Shown one piece after another: positions 37,044 through 50,837 of a stretch of 64,000 bases of DNA. Within the stretch, counting starts at the first letter, position 1; every line of letters begins with the position of its first letter. The notes under the pieces are model-generated. The model had not been told where the DNA came from. It worked only from the letters and a program-made list of their open reading frames with translations, and searched no databases. Source of the stretch: Tanytarsus gracilentus (Eukaryota; Arthropoda; Insecta; Diptera; Chironomidae); NCBI GenBank assembly GCA_038502055.1, contig JAXRKN010000045.1:6656501-6720500 (forward strand), given 5' to 3'. The translations under genes and the position numbers were made by a program.

Positions 37044-40000
37044 ATTGAGTGTCAGAACTTTTTCTTGTTTTGAGAAAAAATAAACCTTTAACACAAAAAT
37101 TTAACACCCATCAAAAAAGCCTTCGATCATCACTGCAAGTCATCCCCAAATCAAACATTTCTACCCATCTTTGAAATAAAATTTCGACACTTGATGAAAT
37201 GAAATGAAATTCCATCTTCTTGACGCGCGTTTCAATCTCTTTTGTTAAATTGAAATTGTTGCGATAAGATCGAATTTTTTTTATCTGAGAAAAGTTTTGT
37301 ATTTCGCAATCGCTGAACCGTAATTTTGTATTTGCAAAACCATGACAACAGAAAATCGACTTGCAACCTTTTTTTAGCCTCTCTTTGTGTCGAGAGATGG
37401 AAAAAAAGTTTTTCAATAATTTTCTTTACAGTCATGATCAACATCGTTGTGTGACATCGGGATGATGTAAATTTTTTACCGTTGACTTTTTTGTGTTCTT
37501 CACACTCTTATCTTTTCCTTTTAAGGTTTGCCCAAACACACAAAAAAAGATTATTGAGCTTCACTTTTATGCCTGCCGGTGAGGACATGCACACAGACAC
37601 GACGACAAAATGTAAACATTAAGTGAGGAGGGCAAAGTTAACCCACTGGAAAAAAAAGTTTAAATTAAATTTCCGTTAATTTTTAAAATAAATCTTTAAA
37701 ATTTCAAACTGGGTTGAAAACTTTTCTCTTCATGAGTTATTTTTTGTGCTATGCAGAGACATTTATGGGCTGTGTTGTCACGACAGCCAGAAGAGATCTT
37801 CGTGGAAAATCCAGATTTAATTGATGAGGGTGCAGAGACTATCCATGGTAATAAATATTTAGCGTAAAAGACTTTTATGCACAATTTTCTTATCCCAATG
37901 TCGACATCAAAGAGATTCTAATTTCGAGACCCGAGATGTCCGAATGTCAATACGGAGGTCAGGGAAGATAAGAGAAAGAAAATCCTTTTTTGAGCTCTGA
38001 AAAGGGATCCGAAACTAAGTAAATTATTGTCTTTTGTGTGCTTGAATCCCATTTTATTTCCATTCTGTCTTGAACATGAAACCAAAACTGTTTAGATAGA
38101 GACACACAAAAAGGAGGCGAATGCATTAAATGAAAAGAGAGACAAAATCACAAAAGAATGTTTTGCGATGATGAATATAAAGAAAGAAAATCACAACAAG
38201 GCTAAAAAATGTGACCTGTAACAAACAATACAGTTAAATATTCACTTCATATCCTCGAGGTAAAATCTTAAAACTTGAAAGACCATCAAAGTTTTAATCA
38301 AATAGCCTTCGCACATTCTCAGTCTTTTGATAGCTTTAAGCAAAAAATCCTTCGGAAACACATAAAATCTTTAAAAGCTCAGAAACATCAAATGTATAAA
38401 GGAAAAAACTTGTGGCTTCTTTTGCTTTAACAAGGACATTTGGTTTTGGAACAAAGAGGAGAATTTTATGAGCATGTTTCCAACCATGAAAAAGCTTTTT
38501 ATATTTTTCTGTTGACATTCCAAATAAAATCATAAAAAAGATAATTTGACTTTATGTGACGAAAGAAAAATGTGATGGAATTCAAATCTAAAGATGAAAA
38601 AAGTAAGATTTTATCATGAAAAATTCAACATTAAAGTCCTACTCATAATTACTCACGCATGAGTGTCTAAGTGAGAGTGAATAGTCGTTTTTTTCTGTAA
38701 AGACAAATTTTATCATCTAATAATTTTTTCTCAACTCATTTCACCCACAAACGATGTCCCTTTTTAGCAGCTCTTTAAGACTACGATCCATACTCTTTTA
38801 TTACCTCAATTTTTCTCTCATCTTTTCATCTTAAATTGAGTGGAAACATGCAGATTACAAGGAGGGAAAATGTAATTTTTTTTCTTTAGGTATATTAAAA
38901 TTTTTCATCGGACCAACGATGATAATGTTCACAGAATTTTCTTGCGGTAAAGTAAAAATCATCATCCTTAACGAAAATCTCCTTGAGCTTGTCATTGTCA
39001 TCATGCTTGATGAGATTTTTGTGTGTATCTCATTTAGGTTTGAAAATGTAACAAAAAAATTTTATGTAACTGCTGTTTGTATTCGGATATTAGATGATGC
39101 CTCTGTCGAACTTCTGATGATAAAACATAGATAACGATGTTTTGTGTCTAATGGATCATGAAAGCATTATTGTTATTGTCATTTTTGATATGCTCCATAA
39201 ACATAAACAGCATCAGTGACACATGCTCATCGGCAAGCATGTTTTGGAGGAAAATTTGACGGAAATTTACGAGCCTTAAAAATCAAGGGGTGGTCAAAGA
39301 AAGATTTATTATTAGATTCTTTAAATTTTGAGCTAAAAAATTAATTTTCAACTGTCCAACCCCTAAAATTAATATGAATGCATCTCTCAGTGGATTAATT
39401 GATAATTTTCTTCACATAGTACTCAGTAATGGATATGTAATAAAATTTTACGAGAGTTGACAGAAATTATGAGATCAGCATACGCATGCATGCATCACTC
39501 ACAAGAGCTTTTAACATGAATATCAACAACACTTATGCAGATCATAATCATTATGTGCTCACATGTAAATTTTTCTCCCTCACTCCCTCATGCATTAATC
39601 CATCTGCAATTTACTTTGATATGATAATTTTCATTTCCACTTTACATTTCTCACTTTGCAACTCCATTTTTGCCATAATGATGTGCATCTTTTCATTAAC
39701 ATGAAGAAAGTTTGAAGCAGAAGTGGAAAAATAGCGCGTTTAATTTTGCAAGGGTGTGTAACTCTGGTGAAAAAAAATAGTGCAGTTAGTTTTTAGTAGA
39801 AATGTGAAAAATTTCAAACTAGTTTTTTGCGATGTTTCTAATAGACATCTGAAAGTAATTAATGAATCTGGAAAACTATAATAATTCCATTTTTGCTACG
39901 CCTTAGTTATTTGGATCTTTTCATTTGTTAAATGAAAAACTGCAATTTGCACATAAACACTAATGAGTATCCTTGTCATGCACACAATGAGTGAAGAATT

Positions 40001-40495
40001 ATTTTTTCCCTGTGTAGAAGATTTATGGTAACATGTTGCAAAAATAATAAGATAGGAAGAAAAAAGTTTTTCTTGTCGTTCCACATTTTATATTAACGAT
40101 ACTCTCATTATATTCTTTACTCTCTTTCTTTTCACTATCATAATATGACAAATGTGCGCGGAGGAAGTGATGAAAAAGTTTTTCACATCGTTGGAAGCTT
40201 TTTTTCTTATAAGTGAAGTTTTTATCAAATTATTCGCTCATTATTCACTTACAAAACATGCAAATTTAATTATGACATCTCCTCCTGCACATCATCGTAG
40301 CTTGGGTTGCATCCAGTTGATGAAAAATCTCATGTGGAGACTCCCTATGACTGACATCGCTTTCACATAATTGTTTTTTTTTTGATTTTATAAAGTTGAA
40401 GCAATTCAAATACGCATTTTTAGCTCTTTTTAAAAATTGATTAAAACAAAAATAATTTTTTAATGTTTGTAAATTAAAAATAAATAAAACACTCA
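37044..40495. other. Gene-free interval between repeats
   Basis: There is no coding exon, RNA gene or element end that I can support; the sequence is A/T-rich with short open frames only. Confidence 0.4.
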
Positions 40496-40770
40496 TCAGA
40501 AATGCGGTCGTGTACAATTTTTATTTCTGCAAACTATTTTTAAGCCAGATCGAAAAATAACAAACAAGTTGAAATCAAATTAATAAAAAAATATGAGAAA
40601 TAAAACTTTTTTTCGTGCTCACTTCAAATTTGCATTTCAAACTGCCGGACGTAAATTTCACCCAACTCCCCCCTCCCCAACATCATCGATCATCGCATTG
40701 TTTTTATGAAATTATATTCAAGTATTTATTTTTTTATATCAGGAAATGTTTTTCGTGTTTATTTGTTTGC
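40496..40770 (+). repeat. Duplicated conserved block, copy A
   Basis: It begins CAGAAATGCGGTCGTGTAC and contains AACAAACAAGTTGAAATC, CTGCCGGACGTAAATTTC and CATCATCGATCATCGC. It matches 51342-51620 in the same orientation, nearly identically over the first ~210 bases and then fading into weaker similarity. No open frame is conserved, and no terminal inverted repeats are seen. Confidence 0.75.
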
Positions 40771-42773
40771 TTTTTGAATTTTCCATCGAATTGAACACGA
40801 CACTTGAAGCGTGTCTTTGTTTTTCTTTTTCGATTGTTTGCATTTGATTATTTTATTTATTGCAAAAGTTTATTGCGAAAGGGTTCAAAATATTTTTGTT
40901 TTAAAATTATATTCAAGATTTTTTTAGGTTATTTCAAATGTTTAAAAAATATCTTAAAACCAGAGGTTTATCTCCTTTAATTTTTTCAACTTTTAATTAA
41001 TATTCATATTTAAATTTAATCAGTAATGCTTTTTTAATAAGCATTTTCTCATAACACGACAACAACAATGACTGCTGAAAGCTGTTAAATTCTCATGATT
41101 TATGTACCTTCTAGATGTCAGCATCTTGTGCTCTATATTAACTGTATTATGATTTTTCTCACGTTGACATATCCATAATAATATCTTGATACATCATCAT
41201 TTCACCTTTTTTTGTGTGCCACGCGAGAATTTTCACATCAAAATACTCGACTCACTCCAATTTATGTCATCCGAAAGCTTATCACTTGCTGCAATAATGG
41301 TGATGATGTCAAATAAGTGTAAAATATCTTCAGCAATTTTTATTTCCTTCGCCGGAGTGATGAGAGCTAACATGTAAGTAACTCACGACGACAGGTACAT
41401 TTATATGTGTGTCTATACATATTTTATGTACACACAATGCCATGAAATATTTTTCAAATCGTGAGCGAGAAGCTTTTATGGCAAAAAGATAATGCTTCGC
41501 TGGAAAAAAAGTTTCTTTCTTCTTGTGTTACCGAATGCTGTCACGAAGATTTCACATCAAGAATGAGGAATGAGTGGAAATCGTGAAATGTTTTACAAAT
41601 TTTTATTTCTTCCTAAGCTTCGCTCAAATTGCAATTGAAAGGAAGTCGTGAGGTGAGTTTTCTTTTTTGTGAAGAACTTTTGTGGTTTTTAAAAAGAGTT
41701 CATGACAATGCAGGTCGCCAAAAATACTTTTATAATTTTGGTTGCTATCAGGGTTGCTATTTTGACAATTCTTGTTTTTTTTTCTAAAAATATTTGATAA
41801 CATTGTTGCACCCTCTAAATTTTCGTCACAAATTCTGAGCTTTTGAAAAATGAATTTGATTTTTAAAAAACTTTTATCTTTCACTCAAAAGCTCAACAAA
41901 GAATCCAACAAAACGTTTTTATTCTCTTTGAATGCAAAATACGCGAAATTAAAAACGAGATAAATATGATGATGAGATTTAGAAGAATTTACGAAATGCG
42001 AGAGCTCAAAATTATGATGAATGGCATCGTGTGCTTATAAAGATGGGTGGCACTAGTAAAGAAATATTTTTTAGATAAAAATGAATGCTGGGAGAGCACA
42101 GTTGGTGTGTATCTGATAGGATTACATAAAATAAATAATTCTCCAGCTGAGATTTAATGTCATTTTCTCTCATTCAGTTTGCCATTTTTTATTTCGCACA
42201 AAAATATTATTTCTTCTCTCTCTTTTGCCACTCGAAGAGCTTTAGCATAGAATCACAATACAATTGACACAAAACGGATGGAATTATTCACATTGAGAAA
42301 GAAAGCTGAGATGAGAAGAAATAAATGAGAGGCTGGACACTTTAGATTTAAGTGAAAATTTAATTAAATTATTTAAGAGTGTCCTACCCCTGATGTTTAA
42401 AAAATAAATTTAAAAAATCTTTGCTCGCAGAAAAAAACGAAAGAATAAATTGTATTAAAATATTCTTTTTTCAGCTGAAGCTCTCGCTATGAATACATGC
42501 AGCATGCTACAGCGAACTTGAGTGAGGGGATTATCTCTTCCACCATATTTTCCCTGCCTTTCGAAACTTGCACATACACTGATGATATTCAAATGACATA
42601 TCAACATGCGATGTCGCGTTGCCGAGTCAAGAGATGAATTGCGTTCATATATGAGAGAGGAGGAAAAGTCATAAAAATATTTATATTGAAGGCACACTTG
42701 CATATCAAAATCTAAATCGATTTGAATTGCGATTTGGCAATATGTCTTCATTTTATGCTAAACTATGAGTGTA
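40771..42773. other. Gene-free interval
   Basis: No supported gene. Weak similarity to the region after copy B (51621 onward) may continue for about 100 bases at the left edge. Confidence 0.4.
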
Positions 42774-43112
42774 TATATGAACGTAGTTTTGCATAAACCA
42801 AAAAATGACTGTAAAAAAAAACACCACATGCCTGCTTCGGAAAACACATTTATTTGAAATTTTTTCAACCGCTCGATTTTCATTTGCAAAAATCTATCTT
42901 AATGAGCGTTTAAAAATTAAGATAAAAGATTGATTACACTTCGTAGAAATTGCCATCACACTTTTTTCTTGTCTGGTAGTTAAAAAAAGTGTTTTTTGCA
43001 AATAAAAATCGAGCGGTTAAAAATTTTTTCAAATAAATGTGTTTTCCGAAGCAGGCATGTGGTGTTTTTTTTTACAGTCATTTTTTGGTTTATGCAAAAC
43101 TACGTTCATATA
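42774..43112. mobile_element. 339-bp hairpin (foldback MITE) with ~117-bp arms
   Basis: The left arm starts TATATGAACGTAGTTTTGC and runs to about 42890. The right arm (about 42996-43112) is its inverse. The outer ~85 bases of the arms are identical, with a few changes further in. The spacer is about 105 bases. TA dinucleotides at both edges fit a TA target site. It has no coding capacity. Confidence 0.8.
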
Positions 43113-46100
43113 AAGAAATTTCCATGATATGTTTTAGCGCCACCAAGACAAACGCACCGTCATACTCATAGGAAGATCACTTCAACTGAGAAGACTAATA
43201 AAATATCTGTCCGAATATGCCCACTTACAAAAAAAATTGTTTCAGTCATTTAAATTTTTAGAATTTTTTTATTATTTTTCTTAAAAAGAATCTAAAAATT
43301 TCTGTGCATAAATCTCAAATTTCTTCCATCTCACTGAGCTTATTTGCTGCGGTGCCAAAGTGGAAGGAGAAACCTTAAAAAAGGCTACGCTTTTGGCATT
43401 TCTTGATTTATAGGTCGAATGCTCCATATCTCAAAAATTTATGCTCCAAGAGGCGTTATTTATTTATGTGACAATTTTTGCAGTTTTGCTTGAAATCGAT
43501 ATATGTGTTTGACTCGAATGAGTAATGGTGCATATAAAGGTGAATTTGTGATTCTCATTTAAACGAATATTGAGATTGAGTTTACCTTTCGGGTGCTTTT
43601 TAAGTGATGTCTCTCAAGGATTGAAGTTAATCCAATCAAGTGACATTTTAATTCTTCAATTTGGATAAATTGCGCTACTCCTTCTGCTCAAGCCTAAGAT
43701 AATTCAAAAATTATTTATGCATATCCTTATAAAGCTTACTCCCCCATCACACGTCGAGATTTTCTAGAGTGTAGGAAAGAATTTTAGCATAATCCAATGC
43801 CTACAACTTTTTCAACTTAAGCGTGAAAGCTCGAACACACACACAAGTTTCCAATTCCACAGCGAGTGACTTAATCGCCTTAAACTTTTTTTTTGTCTCT
43901 ATTCCTCTTTCCACCTTCTTCTTCCATATAGCATTAATCCAAAAATTTATTGCCAGGAAAAACTTTCATACACACAAATTCGAAAAGCTCGAGGCCAAGA
44001 AATAAAAAATTGTATTTTTGTGTAGATTGAATTTCGGAGGAAAAAATCTTTCATGCTTAACTTTAATCCCCCAAACGGTCAGTGGTGGGTTTTTTTCTGA
44101 GTGAATAAATCAGTTTTGTCTGTACTGTAACCTTTTTCCATTCATCCATGTTATCGTTTGCTTTATGCTGAGAATATATCTGTGTCCATTGTGCAATAGA
44201 GCTATTGATTTAAATTGGATTCTTTTGCTTAAATCACAAGACCTCATAAGTTCATCACCATGACACTAGTTTTTCATCCCTCTTTATTATAAAGCTTTAG
44301 CAAGGAGCGTGAAACTTGGCGATTCAGTATTTCGCAAAATGATTTAATCGAAAATCTAGTTTAAAAAAAATTGCAATCATCGTATGAAAATTATGATAAT
44401 TTTGACAAAAATTTAATGAGTAAATAAATCTAAAGAGTTACACGAAAATTTCAATAAGGAAGTGCCGAATGATCTTTTTCATCTCAACTGTAAAATGACA
44501 CCGCTTCGCTTCCATTTCATTATCTTTTTATTCATCGAGGCCATTAGCGTTGTGTACTGTGACACAATTTTTTGTTATTATGCTACAGAATAAGATAAAG
44601 AATCGCATTTCCTTGTTGCTCTCTTACTTTTTTCCCACTCACTCTTTGTCACAATTCAGCGCGTGCAAAAAAAGAGCGAGACAACCATGTAAACAAAACA
44701 ATGCAAATGTATGGGGAGTGAATGAGAAAAGAAAAAATGATGATGAAAACTTTTTTCAAGACAAGTGGGTGCCCGGTTCGCGGCGTTCTCAGTTACACTG
44801 TTCACTTGCAAAAGACAATTAGTAACTTTAAGACAAAATGGACAAAAAAAATTTAAAAATACCAATTTCATTAGAGAGCGGAGCTCTAAAACTCATTACA
44901 CGTTATGTCTTTTGCAACTTTTTTGATCCTTTTAATTTCTTACAGGACTCATTTTAGCATAAAGATGTTGACACAGTAGGTTTCATTTTAATTAAGATGA
45001 AGACTTTTCACTGATGAGTGATTTCTTACTACTGGATTCAAGTTAACAATGGTAACAAGGTGAGGAGATGAATGGCTCTGACAGAAAGATGAAGAGAGTA
45101 TGAAAAGTCATTTGATATATTTTTCTTTATTTTAAATCTATTTTTACGTTTGCAATTCATCAAATCTGAATCTTTGATGTTAGAAAAAAAAAATTAAATT
45201 ATTTTTAGCTTGATCTACAATTTATTATATTTTCGCTAAAACTTTGCTGATATATCTAAGTTTAACATTCTCCATATCTCACGTAATTTCTGACAAATTT
45301 ATTATTCTTAACTAAAAACTGAATGCAGCGACGGTGATGACAAGCATTCACAAATAGCGAAAGAAGTTTTTCCCATGAGCTTTCGCAACACATGAACACA
45401 AACTTTGAGAGACGCGTCAACATAAATCGTTTGCTTGAAAAGTGTTTTTTCATCCGAACTGAAAACTTTCTCTTTGATGCCGGAGTTTTTCGTCTCTTCC
45501 GCTTCCAAATAATTTCACAATTTTACACAATGTGATATCGTACATCAAAATTGCAAACTATATGTGCACTTAAATCCACTCGAGACAAATGAATTATTTA
45601 TGAGCTTTTTACTCGTCTCTTCTCACGTTTTTTGGGGTTTCTCAAGTTTTTATTGTAAGAGAAAATTTTAACGTGCTTTTGTTAGTCATCAAAAAAGCTT
45701 TTAACAAAACATGAAAAAATTAAGCTTTCATAAAAAAATATTTTTTGCTGTTCTCATAAAGTAAAACAGCAATTGACTCTTTACATAAATATTGAATGAT
45801 TCAATGAGGCATTCATCTGAGCAATTAAATCGCATGGCAAAAAAATTGTTTTACTCAAACAACTCGGAAATTTTGCTCGAATAACTTTCACGGAAAAAAA
45901 TTCATTTTTAGAGATACAAAAAAATCTCGGCATGCATGTAAGCGAGCATCCACCGTGATGCGATGCGATATATGATCGCACAAAATTTTTGCAAGTTCAT
46001 CCACATGGATTCCCTCGCTTCTGCATTTCATGAAATTAAATTGAGATGAATATTTTATTAAACTCGAAAATGTGTACGGAATCAGTGCCTATTTCAGTGA

Positions 46101-48808
46101 GTCCCGGAGGATTGTTGCTACGCTTCGACTTTTTTATGTATTCACGATGACTATCTGTCAATGTTGTTGTTGCTTTTTTGATATTTTTTCGTGCATGAAG
46201 CTTTAAACTTTTCATCATGTTTGCTATGATAAATTTTAAATGCTGTTGGCTGTCAAGCGTGGAGTAAATATGATCCATTTATGCATTTAAAAAGCGTTTT
46301 TTTAAGCTTGAAAGTAGAATTTTAATTTTTCAAATAAAAAATGACCGACAAAACTTTAAGCAACCCATGACCCAAAAAGTTAATTCAATAATCAAAAAGT
46401 TTCTCTATTTTTAAAACAGATCCTTGTCACTGTCTGTCCAAAATAATAAAACGAATAATACTCTAGCAATGTCCATTGGATCCGATCGTATCAAGTTGAT
46501 GAGTAATGATTAGTGTTGAGGCAAGAAAAATGTCATGTGAGATCAAATTTTCTCCGAAAAATTTGACGCCTGTAATCTTCAATTATCTTCAGCATACAAG
46601 ACATGAAATTTATTATTGCACAATTGGGAGTCAAAGGTGTCACTTTCAAAAAAATTGTCGACTTAAAAAAGTTTCTCAAGCGATTAAAAACTTTTTTATT
46701 TTCTTTTTCTCACATTTTGTATTTATTTGTCAAGTGTGTGTGGTGAGCATGAAATGATTTTTCCATGGAGCAAAAAATAATCTTGCAGATCAAAATTTTT
46801 TGACACTCGTACTGAAGCAGAGAATGAGAAAGTTTTAATCTGTGATGAAACCAAAAACTTTTGTGAAGCCACAAGCAAGTTTTGCTGGCTTTCGTGAGGG
46901 TGAAATGGAGAAAGGAGAGTTAGGAATAGGTTCATTGAAAAAAACATTGCGACAATCCCACAAAAGATAATTTTATGGAATGTGATTGATTTTTTTTTAA
47001 AAATTGGCATCTTTATTGCAATTTTTTTGTTCAAAGAAATCTTCAGTTCCACTTTTTCAAAGTTAAGAAAACTTCTCCCATTCTGTTAAAGCTTATCTTG
47101 ATTGTTCTGGTGATATTTGATATTGCTTTTAGCAAACTTTTTAGTTTACCTTAACTTCATTATATTCGAATCGATAATTAGAGCAAAGTCATTTCCTTCC
47201 ACCGTCGTTAAAAGTTATACACCGTCATTTTGTGAACGTAATCTCAGATTAAGTGGAAGTGATGAAGTTTATTGCTAGAGGGACATTTGATGTCGGTTGA
47301 ATTTTAGAGAAGTTTTAAAAAGTTTGGAAGTGTTTAATATTTTTTATGCTAAAATTAATGAAGCACTAAAATTGCTCATCAAATTTAAATCACTATAGTC
47401 ATCGATAATTTAAAATAAGCCAATATTTTACATAGTTCATTTATTATAATATAAATTGGTTTATGAAAAATACATTTTACGTTATTGTAAACCTATTTCG
47501 ATAATAAATTCGCATCGTCAAAATTTTAATGAATAAATTTTTCACTTTAATTTAACCACATTTTCATGTTGACTGTTGAATGCTCATGAATATAAAATAG
47601 TCAAAATAGCATCACATTATTAATTTTTAATTGTTTGCGATTCCATAAATTTTGCAAATTAATTTATCAACTGTCATAATTGAATGAAATTAATTAGTTT
47701 TCTGATGTAAATCATTAAGTCTGAAATTTTTTCTCAGCACATTTTTTTTTGTTGCTGAAATAAAAATTTATATTACAAAAGTTTTATTGTCTGTCCAGCT
47801 GGCACGAATTTATATTGAAATCTCCTCGAGTCAAGATGAACACGAAGAGGAAGCATAATTACAACAAATGATACAAATGTCCATAGCTCTCTATAAACTC
47901 ATTTTTCACGATATCCGATATTCCGAAGTAGCTTTTAACTGTAGCACAGATAGCACGAAAAATGAGAAAAGTTGAATTCAGGAAATGAAAATTAATGTTT
48001 TGAACGGAAATCTATGAAAAGTAAAGAAAGAGAAATATAAAAGCGGAAGAATGGAAAATCCTTTAGGAATTTTTATCTCGCTTTTTGCCTTAAATAAGTC
48101 AAAAGAAAAAAAATTTTACAGAGAGAATTTTTTTTTTATTTTCAATCATAAATTTTATGTTTTAAAAGCTGAAAGTGACAAACATATAAAAAGGACATGC
48201 TTCAGTTTGTGATTTGTGAATCAGACGAGAATCGTGTTTGTGAAGTACGGAAGACAGAAATGTTTAATCCTTTCGCGAACACCTATCCTGAAAATTCATA
48301 TAAATTCACCTTTATAAAATAAAAAATTATTTTGATTTTCAAACCATTTCGTAATCACACAAAAGTGCTTACCTAATTAGTGCACTAAAATCTCCCCTCA
48401 TTTCGATCTAATTAGTGAGATAAGAAGTCAAACAGCACTCATATTTCTTGTCATTTTAGCGTGAATAATTAATGGATGAACAGACAGAAAGTTGTTGTGC
48501 TTCGCAAAAGAAAACTTTTTTCATCATTCTTTATTCCCATCGCTAATCCATTCTTCTCTCTGATTTCCTTTTAAATAATTGATGATCTTTTTAGTAAAAG
48601 GAGTGTTTGCGAGTTGATGAACCACTTTCTAAACTGCTTCTTTTCTAATTACATTCTTCTCGGCTTCTTCCAAAAAAAATTACTAAAAACCTTCAGGGAG
48701 TTAAAGTGTGTCTAAAGCTTAAGAGAAATTCTTCTTCAACCCTATGCGTCTTCTTTTTCCACTTTACTTGTAATTTAAGTTACAAAATTTTAACCAGTGA
48801 ATAATTTT
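43113..48808. other. Gene-free interval
   Basis: No gene, RNA gene or clear element was recognised. Open frames here are short, rich in Phe, Lys and Ser, and overlap on both strands, as expected for non-coding A/T-rich DNA. Confidence 0.4.
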
Positions 48809-48950
48809 TTCCAAGAGGAACGGATCTTAATTTTAACGATTAAAAAATTCAAAAAAAGCCGAAAAAAAAACCGAGAGAGTGAGAGCGCAGTTTTTTAAAT
48901 CTTCTGTCTCTTTCTTTTAACGGTCGCCGATTCTTCCGTTCCTCTTGGAA
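48809..48950. repeat. 142-bp element with perfect 16-bp inverted ends
   Basis: TTCCAAGAGGAACGGA at 48809-48824 is exactly inverted at 48935-48950. The interior is purine-rich (AAAAAGCCGAAAA, CCGAGAGAGTGAGAG). The outer flanks are T-rich on both sides. It could be a tiny MITE or a structured non-coding element. Confidence 0.6.
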
Positions 48951-49774
48951 TTTTTTATCATCTTAAAAAAAATATCAAAATCATTTTAAATTTCAAACTG
49001 GGTGAAAAAAGTATTTGAAATTTTTCCATTTCTTATTTGTTTTCGACTCTCGCGAGATTTCAAGTGAAAAGGGATTAAATTGAGAGAAATTTTTCACGCA
49101 AACTTCATGTCACGCGTTTAATTAATCTAAAGCAAAAAAAGAGAGAGGCAGAGGAACATTAAAAATTTATCGATAGCGATTATTGTGCGAGAAAGATTGG
49201 TTGCCTTCGCAAACAGTTTCTAACTCGAATAACTCGACTCAATAATTCATGAGGGAAATGAGTGAAAATCCATTTGGATCGTGAATAATACAAGATTAAG
49301 TTTAAGTTTAGCTTTTAGCCGACATTCAGTCAATTATTATTTTACAAAGTTGAATTTGTGACGCAACAATTTAAACTGAATTCGCTGTGAGGATTTATAA
49401 AGTTTTAACCTTTGAAATTTTCATAAAACAAAAAATTTAAATTTTAACGGTCTTTTAAAAATTTTCCAACTAATTAATTCAATACAAGTTTATTGAAGTT
49501 ATTAATCTCTTTACGCACTTCATAATCGGCTGAAAAATAATTTTCCATTATTTAATAATTTATTCATGTGAAAATTAACATGCACATAAGGGTTAAACAA
49601 TTAAAAATTAAAATGTAATAATGCAACAAACTGCGAACAGTGTGTGTTAAACAGCTTTTGATGACAATAAATTTTTAAAAAATGTTTGTTGACATCAGCA
49701 ACGGTTTGAAAAGTTATGGAATGTTTGATTAATTAAATTCTTTCGCAAACCTTTGTAATAAATTTTTAAGAGTT
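48951..49774. other. Gene-free interval
   Basis: A/T-rich, nothing recognised. Confidence 0.4.
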
Positions 49775-50837
49775 GGTCCCCAGCCGAAGAAATTCTGCAG
49801 AAATTCTACAGAAATTCTGCAGAAAATCTCAAATTCTGCAGAAAATAAAGAAATTCTGCAGAAATTCTGATAAATTTTTTTAAATTTATTTCTACAGAAA
49901 TTCTGCAGAATAAAATCTGCAGAAATTCTACAGAAAAAATAATCTGCAGAAATTTCAAATAAAGTCTGAGAAATTCTGAGAATAAATAATCTCAGAAATT
50001 TCAAATAAAATCTAGAAATTCTGCAGAATAAATAATCTGCAGAATTTCTGCAGAATAAAATAATATGTATATTTTTTTTTTTTTCATGCCATAAAAATTC
50101 TTAAGATTAAAACTTTTTTAAAAAAATTTGATATCATTCGAAAGCTTTTAAAAAACAATTTTGATACCCAGGTTGAAGAGGTGACCAAAGTTGTTCACCA
50201 CTTTTAATGGGTTAAAGATGATTTAATGAAAAAAATATATAAAATTAGCAACTGTCCTCCTCGAATATCAAGAAATAATAAATTAAAATAAATGTTAATC
50301 ATCGTTGGATTGCATTTTTAATTACATTCAATTATATATCATTTATCAACATTGAACCGATATTTTTTTTTTGCGACCTGAAATCGCTGAAATTTTTGAA
50401 TATTTTGAGAACATTAGTAATTGTCCTACTCAAATATCAAGAACTCTTAACCGATCTCAATTATTAATATATCGTTAATTCCAATTTAAATTCGAGTTCA
50501 ATGCATATCATTTATCAACATTGAACTCTTATTTCTCATTCTAGGACTTTTTTTAAAAATTTTAATCTTAAAATTTTTATGGCTATAAAAATAAAAAAAT
50601 TATATCATATTTTTTTTCTCAGAAATTCTGCGTTTTTTTCTAGATTTTTTTTCTGCAAATTTCTCATTTTTTTCTCAAATTTCTCATTTTTTCTGAATTC
50701 TGTAAATAAATTTACAAAAAATTTATCAGAATTTCTGCAGAATTTCTTTATTTTCTGCAGAATTTCTGCAGAATTTCTGTAGATTTTCTGCAGAATTTCT
50801 GTAGAATTTCTGCAGAATTTCTGTCGGCTGGGTGACC
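49775..50837. mobile_element. 1.06-kb foldback element with CTGCAGAAATT subterminal arrays
   Basis: The ends GGTCCCCAGCCGA (49775-49787) and TCGGCTGGGTGACC (50824-50837) are inverted with one or two differences. Inside each end lies an array of AGAAATTCTGC-type words of about 200-270 bases, in opposite orientations. Further in, a sequence with CCATAAAAATTCTTAAGATT near 50090 is inverted near 50555-50585. The centre holds two diverged direct copies of a ~120-base unit (see findings). No transposase is seen, and no target duplication is obvious. Confidence 0.75.

Noticed and set aside
44550..44822. 90-codon open frame on the plus strand
   Set aside because: No domain or splice signals, and an overlapping opposite-strand frame of equal quality exists.
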